From: Petrosia ficiformis
Lineage: Eukaryota; Porifera; Demospongiae; Haplosclerida; Petrosiidae
Length of the DNA: 64,000 bases
Assembly (NCBI GenBank): GCA_947044365.1
Contig: OX345637.1
Location: forward strand, 9,671,076-9,735,075
Direction of reading: 5' to 3'
The position numbers and the translations under genes were made by a program. The notes under the pieces were generated by a model. The model was not told the DNA's origin and did not search any database. It worked only from the letters and a program-made list of their open reading frames with translations. Positions 47,801 to 60,548 of the stretch are shown one piece after another. Positions within the stretch are counted from its first letter, which is position 1. Each line of letters starts with the position of its first letter.

Positions 47801-50800
47801 TATGAGGGTTAATCAAGTAAACATGAAACAAGAATAATAAAAAAACCATTTCCAATGAAGTGTAGGGATCGCAATACTAGAGCTGGGCAAGGGTTCTCCA
47901 CTGCAAGTGTATTCATTATTTGCAGCTTTTATAACCTGTTTTTTATTCATGGTGGTCTGTAAATTGCACTGTAGCTCAAGTGTGCCACGTTCATTCATTG
48001 ACTGAGCTTCCCAGAATGCTTTAACTACATATACAACGTTGTGACACAAGCAAATACATGGAAAAACGATCATAAGGACTAGCAAAATAACGGCCATCAT
48101 TTCACTAGGTCCTCGTAAAGTCATAGTGTTTATAGTCATAAAATAATTCAATGATTAAAAATTATTAGAAATTAAAGATGAAAGAGTAAAGATGAAAGAA
48201 TAATGATGAATAACGAAAATGAAGAATAAACAATGCACAGATACTTCTTATCTTCCTTATCACTCTGTCTACAGTGCCTTCGGCGGTTTAAGCTAGGCAA
48301 GCATAATATGCTCTAATGTAGTATGGTCTTTAAAATAATCATTATCTAGAATCATAATTTATATATTTATTATTGATACCTCATACTGTGAGATAAGAAC
48401 ATATTCACTCAAATCTATCCACTGGACAATAAAGCTGGTACTGTTAGCACAACTTAAAGTCACATCAGGCACATTTGGAGGTGGATCTGCAGGGGAAAAA
48501 AAGGAAGGAATATCATTCAAAATGATAATGTGACCTGAAACATTTTGTACAGAAAACTAACTAAAGTTTAGAACTGCTCCTCCTGGTTGGCTAGGATGAA
48601 ATATAAACTTAGTTTCAATCTGCAAGTTATGCTTCAGTATAAATTGTTAGAATTGCAAACCTAAGAGGCAAAACTGTTAGAAAGAGAGGTTATGTGAAGC
48701 TTACAAGGATAAATGGCTGCTGATTACAGCTTTAGCAAAGATATTGAGGTGTACATGTACATGTTAGCAGCAGTCAATATGGCACAACTACTGGGCAGTA
48801 CAACAACTATTTACTGTCCTATACTGTCCTATACCATTGCTGTGACCAATTAGTAAATTATTTTACTAATTAAATACAGAACCCTTATATAAATAAATAA
48901 ATAATTAGAAAAAACATTTTATAAAATGAAAGAGTATGTAGGGACATAATTATATCAAACCAAAAAAGCATAGAAACAAGATTGGGATGGTGCCTTGATT
49001 TGGCAACAAGGTTAAATATCACTTCCACATAACAACCGTCTTTTCTTAGTGTCTTGCCTTTACTCTAGCTATATATACTTATGTAGGGTTGTTATGAGGA
49101 AGTGGTATTTAATTTTGTTGCAAAAGCAAGAAACTTGTTTCTGTGCTTTTTTGGTTTGATATTTAAAAAACCATTTCAAATAAAGATGTAGAGATCTGGG
49201 TGATTTTTAACTATCACAATATTCAATAGGTACTGAACAACAATGAATACTATCACAACAGTGAAAATATAATTTGTATACAGATTCTGAGATTTTCCAT
49301 TCTGAGAATTTTTCATTTACGGCAAAGAAATATTCTTTGCCCTCTTCACATGTTTTTCATGTTGTTGTGGATATGTTGAAGAAAGAAAATGTCAAATGTC
49401 CATAACCACATGTCCACTATTCTCCATTGTTGTGTTACTGGAACTTTGTAAACACAATAAATATTCTTTTCAATGATAAGAACATTTCGGCTCCTATAGG
49501 CCTTCTTCAGCTACGGGCCAAACTTTCTTATCACAATTGTTATTCCAGTAACACAACCATGGAGAATAGTCATACTATCTCTAATATCACTCGGGCCTTG
49601 TCAAAACCCAAAACGTATGCCAACAAGGTGGAAAGGTTAATGTTGGACCCAAAACCACTTTCATATAACCCTACATAAATAAATGCTTACACTGCTATAA
49701 AGCAAAATACAAAGAGCTATACTTAAGAATATGGAAGTGGTTTGTTTAATTTTGGGTCCTACATTAACTTCCCAACCTTGTTTGCATGCTTTTGAGTTTT
49801 TACGTCCCTACATCTTTTTTTTCATTTTTATTGAAAATGTTTTTAATTATTCTTTTAATTTTATTTCTTTATCATATCTAGTACATTGATGATATCAGTA
49901 ATATAAAAAATAATTATATATTATAGCATAATTATGATAAACATAATAATTATAATTATAGTAATCGAAATTTCTTGTCTGACTATGATCAACTAACACA
50001 TCAGTACGGAAGCACATTTAGTTATGCTATTTGTGCATGGACAGTTCAGTATCCTCTGGGTTTACAAATTTTGCTTACATCTTATCTGTTTTGTAGAACA
50101 CGATATCCACCTTAAATAATGGGTGTGGTTTATTATAAATGGCGTCCTATTGTAAATAGGTTGATGTAGTTGTGGCAATTTTGGTAAAAAAGAGAGACAA
50201 ATGCAAAAATCTGATTACAGTGCCTACGTGAACGAGGGTTGATTGCAATAACATGAAATAGGCAGAGCTGGAAAGTGACACACATGCAATGTATGTCATT
50301 AACAATATAAACTTATATCTGTGGTTAAGTCTTACATGTATGTATATACATTGTCAAGCAGATGTATATTCATTACATGTACATGTACATGATTATTGTG
50401 TATATTTAAACTTTTAAATAACCATGTTAAAACTATTGGCTACACTTCAAGACTGCTTGAAACTGTCACTACAACACAGGTATCTTTAACCTTTTTGCCT
50501 AATGTAAAGCATTGTTCATACTTTACTACAATAACAATAAAAGTAATGTCGACTATCCCAGTATTCTCATGATATGCAGGCAATCCTAGGATGATTCCAT
50601 GACATACATAAGCTAGGTCTGGCTCTACCTTTGTCTGAGTATCAGATTGATCATTGACAGGTTTCATGTCACCATATCTACAGTGTTTTTGTCGGGATTT
50701 AATATCGGCATGCTTTGTGTGCCAGTGAAAAAAAAAACAAGCTCATCAATTATTCATAATGGGCATTGTCAATTCATGTTTGTCACACCCACACCATTGT

Positions 50801-53800
50801 TGGAACATGTTGAAGATGCGACGAAAACTTGTAAGTGGACAGAATATAGTTATCACATTTGAACACTCTAAATGAATAAAATTTCAGAAGTAATTTTTTA
50901 ATAGTCTGCAATGCATAACCAAATGGTACAACTATCGAATTTTGTATAAACCAAATGGACATTGTTATACCAAATGGTACCGTACCATTCAAAATAACCC
51001 TAGTGAGAACTCTGCACATCAATTTATTAATTACAATGTTTATGAGTATTTTATTAACCCTTGCCACGAAGTGTAGGTGGAACCGTGGAAGGGTATGGTA
51101 ATCATATTGTGTCTGTCGATCTGTCTGTCTGTTTGCAAATTTCTGGGAACATTGGTGGCTCGAATGAGCTACTGGCAGACTTCAAATTATATAAAGAACA
51201 AAAATAACAAAAATAACAAGACACTTGTTTATAAAACGTTATAACTATGTATTTATATCACTCGAGGTCCCAGACTTGAGAACACTCCTAGGGACATCTA
51301 CACACATCTAAACATAAATGCTATAATATCATGACTATCGTTAGCAAAGCACTGCATCAAACCAAACACAATTGAAATAGTTCTGGCTACAACCTCAAGC
51401 ACTGGCTCCCAACACTCTTAGATCTTGCCAAGAAAGTTGCTTTCTAGCTCCGCCTATTTCAAGTTATGTGCTGTGCGAATCATTTGCACATGTGTAAGTG
51501 TTTTCTGAGGACCTTTCTTTATTTTTTGAGGTAAAGTAAATTGATATGGTGATTTGAAACCTGTCAATCTGATACTCAGACAAGAGCATAGCCAGACCTA
51601 GCTTGTGTATATCCTGGGATGATCCTAGAAATGTCTAGGAATTCTGAGATACTCAGACAAGGGCATAGACAGACCTAGACCTAGCTTGTGCATATCCTGG
51701 GATAACCCTAGGACTTTAAAAGTAATTTCTGACATCCTCCACAGGGCTACTACACATACCTGTTTGAAAAGGTTATAAAACTTGATTTATGATCTGCATT
51801 TTCATATAGAAATTACTAAGACATTAGGCTTCCGAATCTGAATTATACTCCAAGGATGACACTGGAGACATTTGATCAAGAGTTTCAAGACCATCAACAT
51901 ACTTGATATTTATTGATTTTATAAGCTTTAACAAAATAAGACTCAATTCACTTACTTTTTTATATTTGGTAGTTGTTAAAAAGTGTAATTGCTGATCCAT
52001 AAAACATGTTTAAACAATAAACTTTGACCATGATTGCACTTTATAGATTTAATTAATAATCAATCACACCCATTATAAATAATTAATCATTAATCAGGTA
52101 GAGATGGGTGGTATACCAGTATTTAGACAAAATCCTCTATTTTTCCTATACAGTGGTATGGTATCACAAACGTTTGAATACCGAAATATCAAAATACACA
52201 GCTAATTAAATAATTTATGTGCCCTGCACATACTTTTGAGCACATGGCCAGCTGAAATAGTGTTTGTTTGACTTTTCTAGGTAGCTATTAAGAGTGGTAG
52301 ACAATAATCAGACATGGGTTCAAGTACATTGGTACTTAAGTACAATAAGCACAGCCCATTGGAGTACTTGCACTTATACTTAAGTCCTTTTTTGTTTAAA
52401 ACACACATGTACTTGTACTGAGTTTTTAGGTCAGTACTTCAAAGTACTTAATGTACTTAAAATATTACATTTAAAGTATTTCCAAGTACATCAATCATTG
52501 TTTGCATTATTGGAAAGGTAACTGAAGTATAGATTAAAAGATGTCATGCATGCAAGCTAACTGAAACGTAAATTGCCATGTGCTTGATTAGTGGCTAGCC
52601 ATTTTTCAGTATTGAACTGATGGCAAGTGGCTTGTCTAAGACTCCAACAGTGTTAAAGCACTATGATGTACCTACGTACCAAGTGGGGATTTTAAAGTAA
52701 AGTGTAAAGAAATATTCCCTTAAGGAAATCACTGGATCATGCAAGTATTACTCAAGTTCAGCACTATTTTTTGCAGTTGTACTTGTACTTATACTTATAA
52801 CTAACACCAATGTACTTGAGAAGTACTTAGTACTTTCAAATGTACCATGCCTGGACTAGACATCTATTCTTCAACAGAAGATACTACATGTATATTTGTG
52901 TGCTAATGAGTGTTATTATACTAAGTCCAAGAGTAAGCAGCTTTCTTTAAGACAGTGTTTGAAAAAGTACCTGTGTGTTTGTGGTACCAGTGTACCTTCC
53001 GAATGTCTGTTTTCACAGGCTGGTTATTTAGTTAATAACCTGAGAACCAAATTAACTCCAGAACATGTTAATATGCTCGTGTTTTTAGCAAAGAATCTGA
53101 AAGAACTTAATAATGTATGATTTATTGATGTGTTAAAAAATTTTTAACAATAATTGCAATAATTGCAATAATTGCAATAATTGCAATATATTCCTTTGGC
53201 AATAATCGCATTTGCAATTTTCAGTATCGCCCAACCCTACAGTACTTCAAAGTCCTTAATGTACTTAAAGTACTTTTGAAGTACATTTAAGTACATTCAA
53301 AGTATTTCCAAGTACATCAATCATTGTTTGCATTATTGGAAAGGTAACCGAAGCGTAAATTAAAAGAGGTCATGATGTCATGTGATTGATTAGTCGGCTA
53401 GCCAATTTTCAGTATTGGACTGATGGCAAGTGGCTCATCTGAGACTCCAACAGTGTTAAAGCACTATGAAGTACCTAAGTACCCAGTGGGGATTTTAAAG
53501 TAATGCCTCAAGGAAATCACTGGATCATGCAAGTAGTACTTAAGTACAGCACTACAATTGTGCTTCAGTGCTTGTACTTGTACTTATAACTAACACCAAT
53601 GTACTTGAAAAGTACTTACATGTAAGTACTTTCACATGTCTTGAACCCATGCCTGTACTATATGTATATTTGTGTGCTACATGTAATGAGTGTTACTACT
53701 GTTGCTTTGATATAATGATGTTTTGTTGACCTTATACTACAGTATGTCAAAAACGTTAGTTTTACATATACATCTAGTATTCTAGCAGTCTGAACAAGAT

Positions 53801-54806
53801 GTTTATTGTGTTTCAAGCACTGTTTCATGCCTACAAAGTGTTTGTGGGTGTGACCAATTGTGTAACATGTGGTTAGTCGGTATTTACATGTAGTTATTAT
53901 GTTCTATATTAAAATACTGTGGTACCATATTTGAAAATATCACCACCCAGAGTTTTTGATACTTTTTAAAGTATGGTCCAAATTGGTTCAACAATGGTTA
54001 GTGCGTGCGTCATTAGAAATACATCTTGAGCCAATTAACAAAGATTTAATGCTGTTAGTGACAACATAATCATAATTAACGCACCACTGGCCCAAAGAGA
54101 GAACTTTGTAGTCCCAAATAAGAAGCTCTTTGGGCGCCACATGCAAAAACACTGTGCCCACCTCTTTAATCAAGTGAAATTTTGTTTACCGTCTTTGCCT
54201 CAGTGTAAAGCCCACAGGTCAACTGGAATACACAGCACCTCATTAAAATTCATAGGACACAACCCTCGATCCTATATAGGGTCTCTTATCATGTGCCAAA
54301 TTAAACTATTGCCACGCCTACTTCCGGTGTCGTGTATTCCAGTTGACAATAATTATGTTGCTACATATTAATTACCTCTAATTTTAACACCGAGAGAATC
54401 TATATCTGGATCTTCACAAATGATAAGAGTTCCACTGTGTTTGTTTCTTACATAAAATGACAGAATGGATGCAATTCCATTAGTGGTGTTAGTTAGTGTA
54501 GCAAAGAACCCATCAATTGGAGGACGAGTGAAACTAATATTGTCAGTATCTAAGAATAAAAAAATCTTTTTTGTTCCAAAACCAGTGACATTCCATCGAA
54601 GAAGCGTACTCTCAGTTGAAGCAGTACAGTCATACTGAGCATAAACATTCAAGTCCACCGACTCAGAAGAAACAAAGCTAGCCGTACCCTTGACAGAATC
54701 TTAGGAAGAATTATCATGATTTATAGACAATTATATAACTATAGTCACACATACCAATAGATAAATACAGCATTACCACCAACAAAATGCAACGAAAGCC
54801 TTCCAT
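44813..54806 (-). CDS. B3: Ig-like/FN3 membrane protein, tail-less (most complete family B copy)
   Basis: Minus-strand model of about 273 codons with all phases agreeing. Signal exon 54755-54806 (MEGFRCILLVVMLYLSIG), Ig-like exon 54376-54699 (C in YDCTAS, W in LLRWNV, then FFATLTNTTNG, SILSFYVRN and C in IICED), FN3 first half 48387-48486 (NVPDVTLSCANSTSFIVQW), FN3 second half 45912-46108 (VRVNLEAMDAFGKSL) and TM exon 44813-44961 (GGLTILIIGQLIYIL). After the TM the frame runs through the palindromic junction and stops within a few residues, so the tail of B1 and B2 is absent. The Ig-to-FN3 intron is 5.9 kb and holds hAT and AAGTAC elements. The donor of exon 45912-46108 is a weaker choice among three. 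Divergent partner of A4. Confidence 0.65.
46109..48386. other. B3 intron
   Basis: Duplicate of 10727-12060 plus a ~1.3-kb block not present in B1. It includes the hairpin 46895-46970. Confidence 0.45.
47813..48151 (-). other. Open frame with a strong hydrophobic segment, unassigned
   Basis: 112 codons, - strand. Residues ~19-45 are hydrophobic (AVILLVLMIVFPCICLC), followed by a polar part with Asn, Glu and Cys (ERGTLELQC, EYTCSGEPLP). No acceptor or donor fits it to the B3 phases and no family is recognised. It lies in the part of the intron missing from B1. It could be a small separate membrane protein gene or chance. Confidence 0.22.
49418..49568. mobile_element. ~150-bp MITE with 26-bp TIRs (copy 2)
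   Basis: Same element as 12332-12481, same orientation of the centre (GAACATTTCGGC, GGCCTTCTTC). The single base that differs between the two arms is swapped relative to copy 1. Confidence 0.75.
49569..52308. other. Large B3 intron, repeats only
   Basis: AT-rich unique sequence to ~50860, then blocks matching 28720-29000 and 29230-29660/37800-38300. Nothing coding recognised. Confidence 0.4.
52309..53655. mobile_element. AAGTAC-rich element with nested hAT fragment
   Basis: Ends CAGACATGGGTTCAAG and CTTGAACCCATGCCTG are near-perfect inverted repeats ~1.35 kb apart. Dense AAGTAC/GTACTT words lie toward both ends. An inner end like that of the shorter copies (GTACCATGCCTG) is at ~52850, followed by a hAT transposase fragment and the hAT end TATCGCCCAACCCTAC at ~53226-53241. 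It therefore looks composite: a shorter element, then a hAT piece, then a second element end. Confidence 0.6.
52914..53120 (+). pseudogene. hAT transposase C-terminal dimerisation fragment
   Basis: Open stretch ending in TAT-like order: TSVPSECLFSQAGYLVNN, then LTPEHVNMLVFLAKNL and a stop. This matches the conserved hAT C-terminal motif. The rest of the transposase is absent. It is followed by (AATAATTGC)n at 53146-53185 and the element end at ~53241. Confidence 0.8.
54217..54345. mobile_element. Small element with TCAACTGGAATACAC ends
   Basis: Ends TCAACTGGAATACA and TGTATTCCAGTTGA, ~129 bp. Copies at ~30316-30436 and ~62982-63112, always just 3' of a B Ig exon, so they were copied with the cluster. 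Confidence 0.7.
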
Positions 54807-54890
54807 CCTTCTCCCAAAATCTCGTGATCGTCTTGGCAAACCACACCCAATTAATGTATAAAGAATGTGTACTGGACCAAGTAGACTACT
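54807..54890. promoter_or_regulatory. Shared bidirectional promoter of B3 and A4
   Basis: Only 84 bp separate the two start codons. It contains CTTCTCCCAAAATCTCGTGA, CGTCTTGGCAAACCACACCC and TGTATAAAG. The same sequence sits at the A3 and A5 starts. Direction-specific elements cannot be assigned from sequence alone. Confidence 0.65.
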
Positions 54891-57800
54891 ATGTTGAGGA
54901 TGCAGTATTTGGAACTAATTCTAATTCTAATTGGTTTTCTTGTTATTGGTAAGTTACATAATTATAATATTATTATTATTATAATGATGTATATATATAC
55001 TTATTATATAGACTATTTGAATTGACTAATCAGATTGCACGATTACAGGTTGCTAAATATTTACTTATTAAGGTTGTAGTCTTTTCCGTGGGCGGATGCT
55101 ACTCCAATCAGTTTCTAGTCTTGCAAGCTTCTTGCTGCATACAATCTGGTTCCATTCTGTATTTTTTGGAAGCCACACCCACCCGGGGGTATAATTATTG
55201 GGCCTAAATGTTAGGGGGCGGTGGGTGGGAAACAATGGCAGGTAACTGTAGTTGCTCTCTGAGAAAGATCGGAGTTTGATAGTGCCTAGAAAGGTAGATT
55301 TTATGGTTTCAGTGAAAAGCTACAGAATTCAGCTTTCTTCAGCCTCTTGTAACTATAAAAGTAAAATGAATTTCCAGAAAACAGCTCTATTTGTTTTCTC
55401 TACATGCATTGTACTTGGTGCATGCCATGATTGGTGGGCGTGGCTTTCTCCGTTTTGTACTTATTGCGATTACAAAAATGGACATTTTATATATGTTTTA
55501 TCACTTCCAGGACTCTATAAAGGTGATTAGAAGATATGAAGGTTGCCATTACACCAGGTTAGAGTCATATTATATAATATTCTATTTTGAAACTGATTGG
55601 AGTCGCATCCGCCCACTCCCTAGTACCACCTTAACTCCCCGGGCTTACTAATTAACTCCCCTGGTTCACTTATTAACCTATGATTTATTAAGGTTGCTAT
55701 ATGGCTTCCTCGGGATTATAAACACACGTATGAACCGCGAAAACGGTATATAACATATATAATTAAGAGTTGTACTTATGTAGGGTTATATGGAAATTGT
55801 TTAGGGTCCCTCCAGTTTGAGTACCATCTTGACCTTGTTGACATGATTTTTGGGTTTTGACTTCCCTAAATCTTCTTTCATTTTTATTGAAAATGTTATT
55901 CTTGTAATATATTAGGTGATTGTGCAGTTGATCTTCAGTGTACTGAAATTTGTCTACAAGATGTGGCTAAATATAGTTGTATAATTGATGGTACTCCTCT
56001 TAGATGGAGTGTTCCAAATCTAGATGACTTGGAAGGATTCCCTAGTATTCTGGATATTACTACATTTCAACAGCAACTACCAGATCCAACAAATACATTT
56101 ACTGCAGTATTAACTGATACTAGTAATAATCAGTTAAATTCTATATTATCATTTATAGCTACTAATCAACTCAATAATAAACAGATCAAATGTAGAAATG
56201 GAAGTAATATTAGTACTGAAAGAACATGTAGCATACGGACACTAGGTAAGTGAGGCTGGAGGTACTATCATTACAGCATTTATTATAGTTTCATTATAGG
56301 AACACCATCTGTCCCTTTGAATATCAGTGTCACAGCTAATAATCCTAATACAGTAGTAGTATCATGGTCTCCTCCTCTTGATTCCAGTCAATGTATTCAT
56401 CATTATATTGTTAGTATAGACAATGGAAATAATAGGAACACTTCTAACAGTACAACAACACTTGTTATTAACCAGCTTGTACAAGGAATGGATTATACAT
56501 TTAGTGTAGCAGGAGTTGATAAGGCAAACAGAACTGGAGAAGAAAGTGAAACAGCAAGAATTACTCTAGATGGTAAGTGAATATAATATGTGATATTTAT
56601 TCCTGGATTTATTATAGTTCCAGAATCTGTATTGGATCTGAATTTCATACTGACTGATGAATCATTAAACATAACATGGAATGTTAGTTTATTTATACAT
56701 AATTATAATTATTATACTTATTTTATATGCTATTCAATCCAGGCACCATCATATTCACTCAGACCTCCAGTAATTGATTATCATGTGTATCACAATATCA
56801 CATCATTTGATGGATCTCTAGTACATAATGTCACTAATAACATGACACACATCACATTCACTAGAGTGTCCAAAGGTAGTCAATATATTGTGAATGTGAC
56901 TGCTGAGAATATTATAGGAATAGGAGAAGAGTCTTTGATTAATGGTATGGAATGTAGTAACTATTACTAATAATTTAAGGATTATTTCTATAGTTTATAT
57001 TCCCATATCAAGTACATCAAATATTAGCTCATGTGAGGAATTGTTGATAATAATGTTTATCATTCATTACTTCCTTTTCTTTTCATAGCATTGAGTTCTA
57101 CTATACCTCATAACACTGCAACAGGCAAGTTAATTCTATTTAAATTGTGTCTTAGTTAATACACAGTGATTCCTAGATTTATTTATGTGATTAATTGTTT
57201 ATAATAATATTCATTATTCATTACTTCCTGTTCTTCTCGTAGCAATGAGTTCTACTATACCTCATAACACTGCAACAGGCAAGCTAATTCTATTTTAATT
57301 GTGTCTTAGTTAATACTTTATTAAGTTTATTTCCTAGATGTATCATTACAAACAATAATTACTATATTTTCTACAACTCTTTCAGGGAACATTCAAAATT
57401 CATATAGTAAGTCTTTTTCTCTTACCAGTTTAGTGATAATGTATATTGTTTTGTTTAAAGCTACTAGTAAAACAACAAATCAAATAACAACTTCTGTCAA
57501 GGAAATTTCAAGTACACTAAGTATGTAATACAGATGTACATACATACAGAATGAGCAAACATAGTACATACATACATATATTATGTTTAGATAGTGTGGC
57601 TGCAGTTGTTATGGTTATGATCCCAAACAGTGATCAAATGACACAAATGTTTTATATCCCTTGTGTTTGGGATGATATCCAGTTTAAACTAAATATATTG
57701 CTCACACTTGAGATATAACTAAAACATATGCACATATACATTATTACATACATACATAAAATTAATTTAAATTATATTTACATCGTTATACAAATAACAT

Positions 57801-58708
57801 ACATACAATGTATAATTATACAATGTAATTTGACATACACATAATACAACACATACATACAAATTACATACATAAATAGACAGACAGATGTTACATGTAC
57901 ACACACATATATATATATATATATGTACATTACACACATACATACATAGACTATTGTTGTACTAAATGAAATTCATCATCTCTATATACTGAGTTGCTAA
58001 TGCACAAAAATAATAAAGTTTATTTATTAGTAGTGTTAATTACTATTCAACACAGTGTAATGGCCCATAGGCATAGGGCCATCCCTATAATTGCTTTCCC
58101 GCAGGTTCGAATAATTTTAATGCTTATGTAATTTGTGCAACTATGCGTTGTATACGTAGTTAAGGAAGTTGTGTCATTCTAGGGGTTCAAACAATTATAA
58201 TGGGTGTGCCATGTATTGTACATGATGCAAGAATATTTAACAAGTAAGTATAATACAAATGTAAGTAATAAATTGTTGAGTTTCAGACATGAGGAAGTCA
58301 TCATTTAGAACCTTGAAAAAGTACTTTAGTTTCATCAAAGATCTATGTGCTTAGATGCAATTACACTTACTTCTCGGGGCCCAGTTTTCAAGTACACAGA
58401 AAGATAGAGACACTAGTGCAATCAGCAATGATTGATACATAGTCACTGCAAAGCAATTATAGGGATACATTTTACTCAATATATTTTGTTCAATCATTAA
58501 CATTAATTTTAGCTGTACTACATTCATCATATGCTGAATCATGTGGCCCATCAAAATCCTCTACATCAATAGTCACTGGTCAGTTATAAAATCAATTTCA
58601 TTATCATAATTATAATTATTTACTTATTCAGCTGTATCAGTACCTGTTGCTGTTGTAATATCATCACTAATAACAGGAATTATTACATTTCTATTACATG
58701 TATTATAA
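54891..58708 (+). CDS. A4: family A receptor-like protein, frameshift removes the tail
   Basis: About 436 codons. Exons: 54891-54948 (signal peptide MLRMQYLELILILIGFLVIG; GT donor), 55916-56245 (Ig-like, one IIDG unit), 56300-56572 (FN3-1), 56618-56682 and 56743-56944 (FN3-2), 56994-57032, two 36-nt stalk mini-exons 57089-57124 and 57243-57278 (both with GC donors), 57338-57406, 57461-57520, 58513-58578 and the TM exon from 58632. One A is missing in the TM segment (TTTCTATTACATG against TTTCTAATTACATG in A2), giving a stop at 58706-58708 after ...GIITFLLHVL. The hydrophobic span is nearly complete but the basic anchor and tyrosine tail, still visible to 58869, are out of frame. Divergent partner of B3. 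Confidence 0.78.
55366..55530 (+). CDS. Candidate small secreted Cys/Trp-rich peptide (uncertain)
   Basis: 54-codon frame starting MNFQKTALFVFSTCIVLGAC, a good signal-peptide shape, then HDWWAWLSPFCTYCDYKNG. It lies in a ~700-bp block (about 55020-55750) found only in the A4 first intron and more GC-rich than its flanks. An acceptor-like site could lead into more exons; none was fixed. No family recognised. It may be a captured gene fragment or chance. Confidence 0.25.
   Translation: MNFQKTALFVFSTCIVLGACHDWWAWLSPFCTYCDYKNGHFIYVLSLPGLYKGD
58081..58466. mobile_element. MITE with ATCCCTATAATTGCTTT ends (copy 3)
   Basis: Near-identical to 32223-32608 in the same relative place of the A4 intron, so it arose before the A2/A4 duplication. 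Confidence 0.75.
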
Positions 58709-59259
58709 TGAGGAAAAGAGACAGCAAACATTCAACAGTGTCTGGTAATATTCAGTTACAATCACCTGGAGGAGGAGGTCCAGTTTATGATACACCACAA
58801 TGGAATATAAATCAAGACAATGAAGTACATGTAGAAACTAATAAAGCATATGGACAAATCAAGTTATGACATTGTGATGATAACTGTAATAGAACATATT
58901 TCAGGTAGAAACTATTGTGATCAAAGATTGAATGACAGGATTTCTTATGTTCTATATGTATATTCATATTCATACACGTAGCAATTTTCTTTATTTTCTC
59001 AGTTTATGGAGTAAGTATTTCAAACACCTAGTACTATTAATAATGTACAGTATACAGATAACTATATCACTAATAAACATACATACAAAAGTCATGTCAC
59101 ATTATATAAACATAAATATTGCTATTCATTGAAAAGAAAAACTTTACATTTCATATAGCTATATACTGATAATGTTTATGTTTTCTGAGTACCATAATTT
59201 CTATACACTATAATTAATGCATGGTTTATCTTAAGCTTGCCAATACTTTTTTTTATAAC

Positions 59260-59935
59260 ACATCTGCTACATATTTGGCAAATAAAGCACATTTTATGGT
59301 ATAATAATTAGGAATAAAGGTTAAAATAAAACAATAATCATATATAATTATTCATCACTCTCTTTCATTTTCCTATTAATCCATTTTTGTTAACGTAATA
59401 CTGGATGACAAATGATGTTTTTTGTTATAATTTTAGCTTGCTTTCCTGTTCTAAACGCCTCTTTCTTTGCCTTGACTCTCATCATATCACTCTGTGTAGC
59501 ATGTCTTCCTGTTTGTGTAAAAATTGTACAAAATATATTCAAGGAGTTGCAGACATAGACACTACATACTGTTGTTATGGTAATTTCCTCAAACGTGATT
59601 TTCTATTCTAGTACACACAACTAAAATGTCACATACTTCCATTCACCAAAAACACATTTCAGAAATTTCATTATCTTTTTATACTTCCAATGGCCAACTT
59701 AATGCTGATCTATCAGTGTCATCTTGGAGGTTTTTAACCTTTATTCCTTTCTACTACTATCAGTCTCTTATCTGATTTCCACTTCTCCATTTTCAATTGT
59801 GACATTGAGGGCATAACTTTCTTTGATACCTTTCTTGATTGTTTCTTCTTTCTCTTAAAGTATCTGTTTTTATCAATTTGCATATTGAAGGCTAGAGTAT
59901 TTTAATAAAACAACTTTTTAACTTGTAGGAAATAT
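59260..59935. other. Unique block where B4's TM/tail exons should be
   Basis: By position this should hold family B TM and tail exons. Instead it has T-rich sequence with no match to them. From ~59936 the sequence rejoins the B2 flank (GGAAATATAATAACTGAAAG). Nothing coding is recognised. Confidence 0.4.
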
Positions 59936-60548
59936 AATAACTGAAAGAAAGGATAAGAGAAAAGTGAATTGTGAATAACAGACATAATGACTACACATGT
60001 GTGTTTAATCCATTGTTCTTTTGTGACAATCATTTTTTATTTACTGTTGTGAGTGTTACAAATTTGTGGCCTCCAAACACTAAGGGTTAAAGTTCGAATT
60101 AATGTGTTCGTGGATAAGGTATTTCATAAACAGCCTTTCAGATCAGGATTTTAACTTACAAGCACATATCATCTACTCTGGAGGGAAAAATTTCTAAGAA
60201 TCCATAGATATCTTATTACTTGCAGTAAGGCAGTCACCAGACTGTTGGAAAGCTCTATGGTAAATAAAAATGCCCACAATTTAACATTGTCATGCCCCTC
60301 ATGAATAATTAATTGTATCATTAAGGTGCTTGTGAACCAGAAATTTCCCAGATGGTGAGATAACCTCTGTGATGTTTGATACCAATACCAAAATACTTGA
60401 TACTTCAATTCCAGTCCCGGAGTTGCCGGTATCGAGTACAAACATTGCAACCGAATCAATTCGCTACCAGAAGCCACACCCAATTAACTAGAATAACTAC
60501 TAATATTTATTAATTACATATAATCTTCAAACAGTTGCAATTTTAAAC

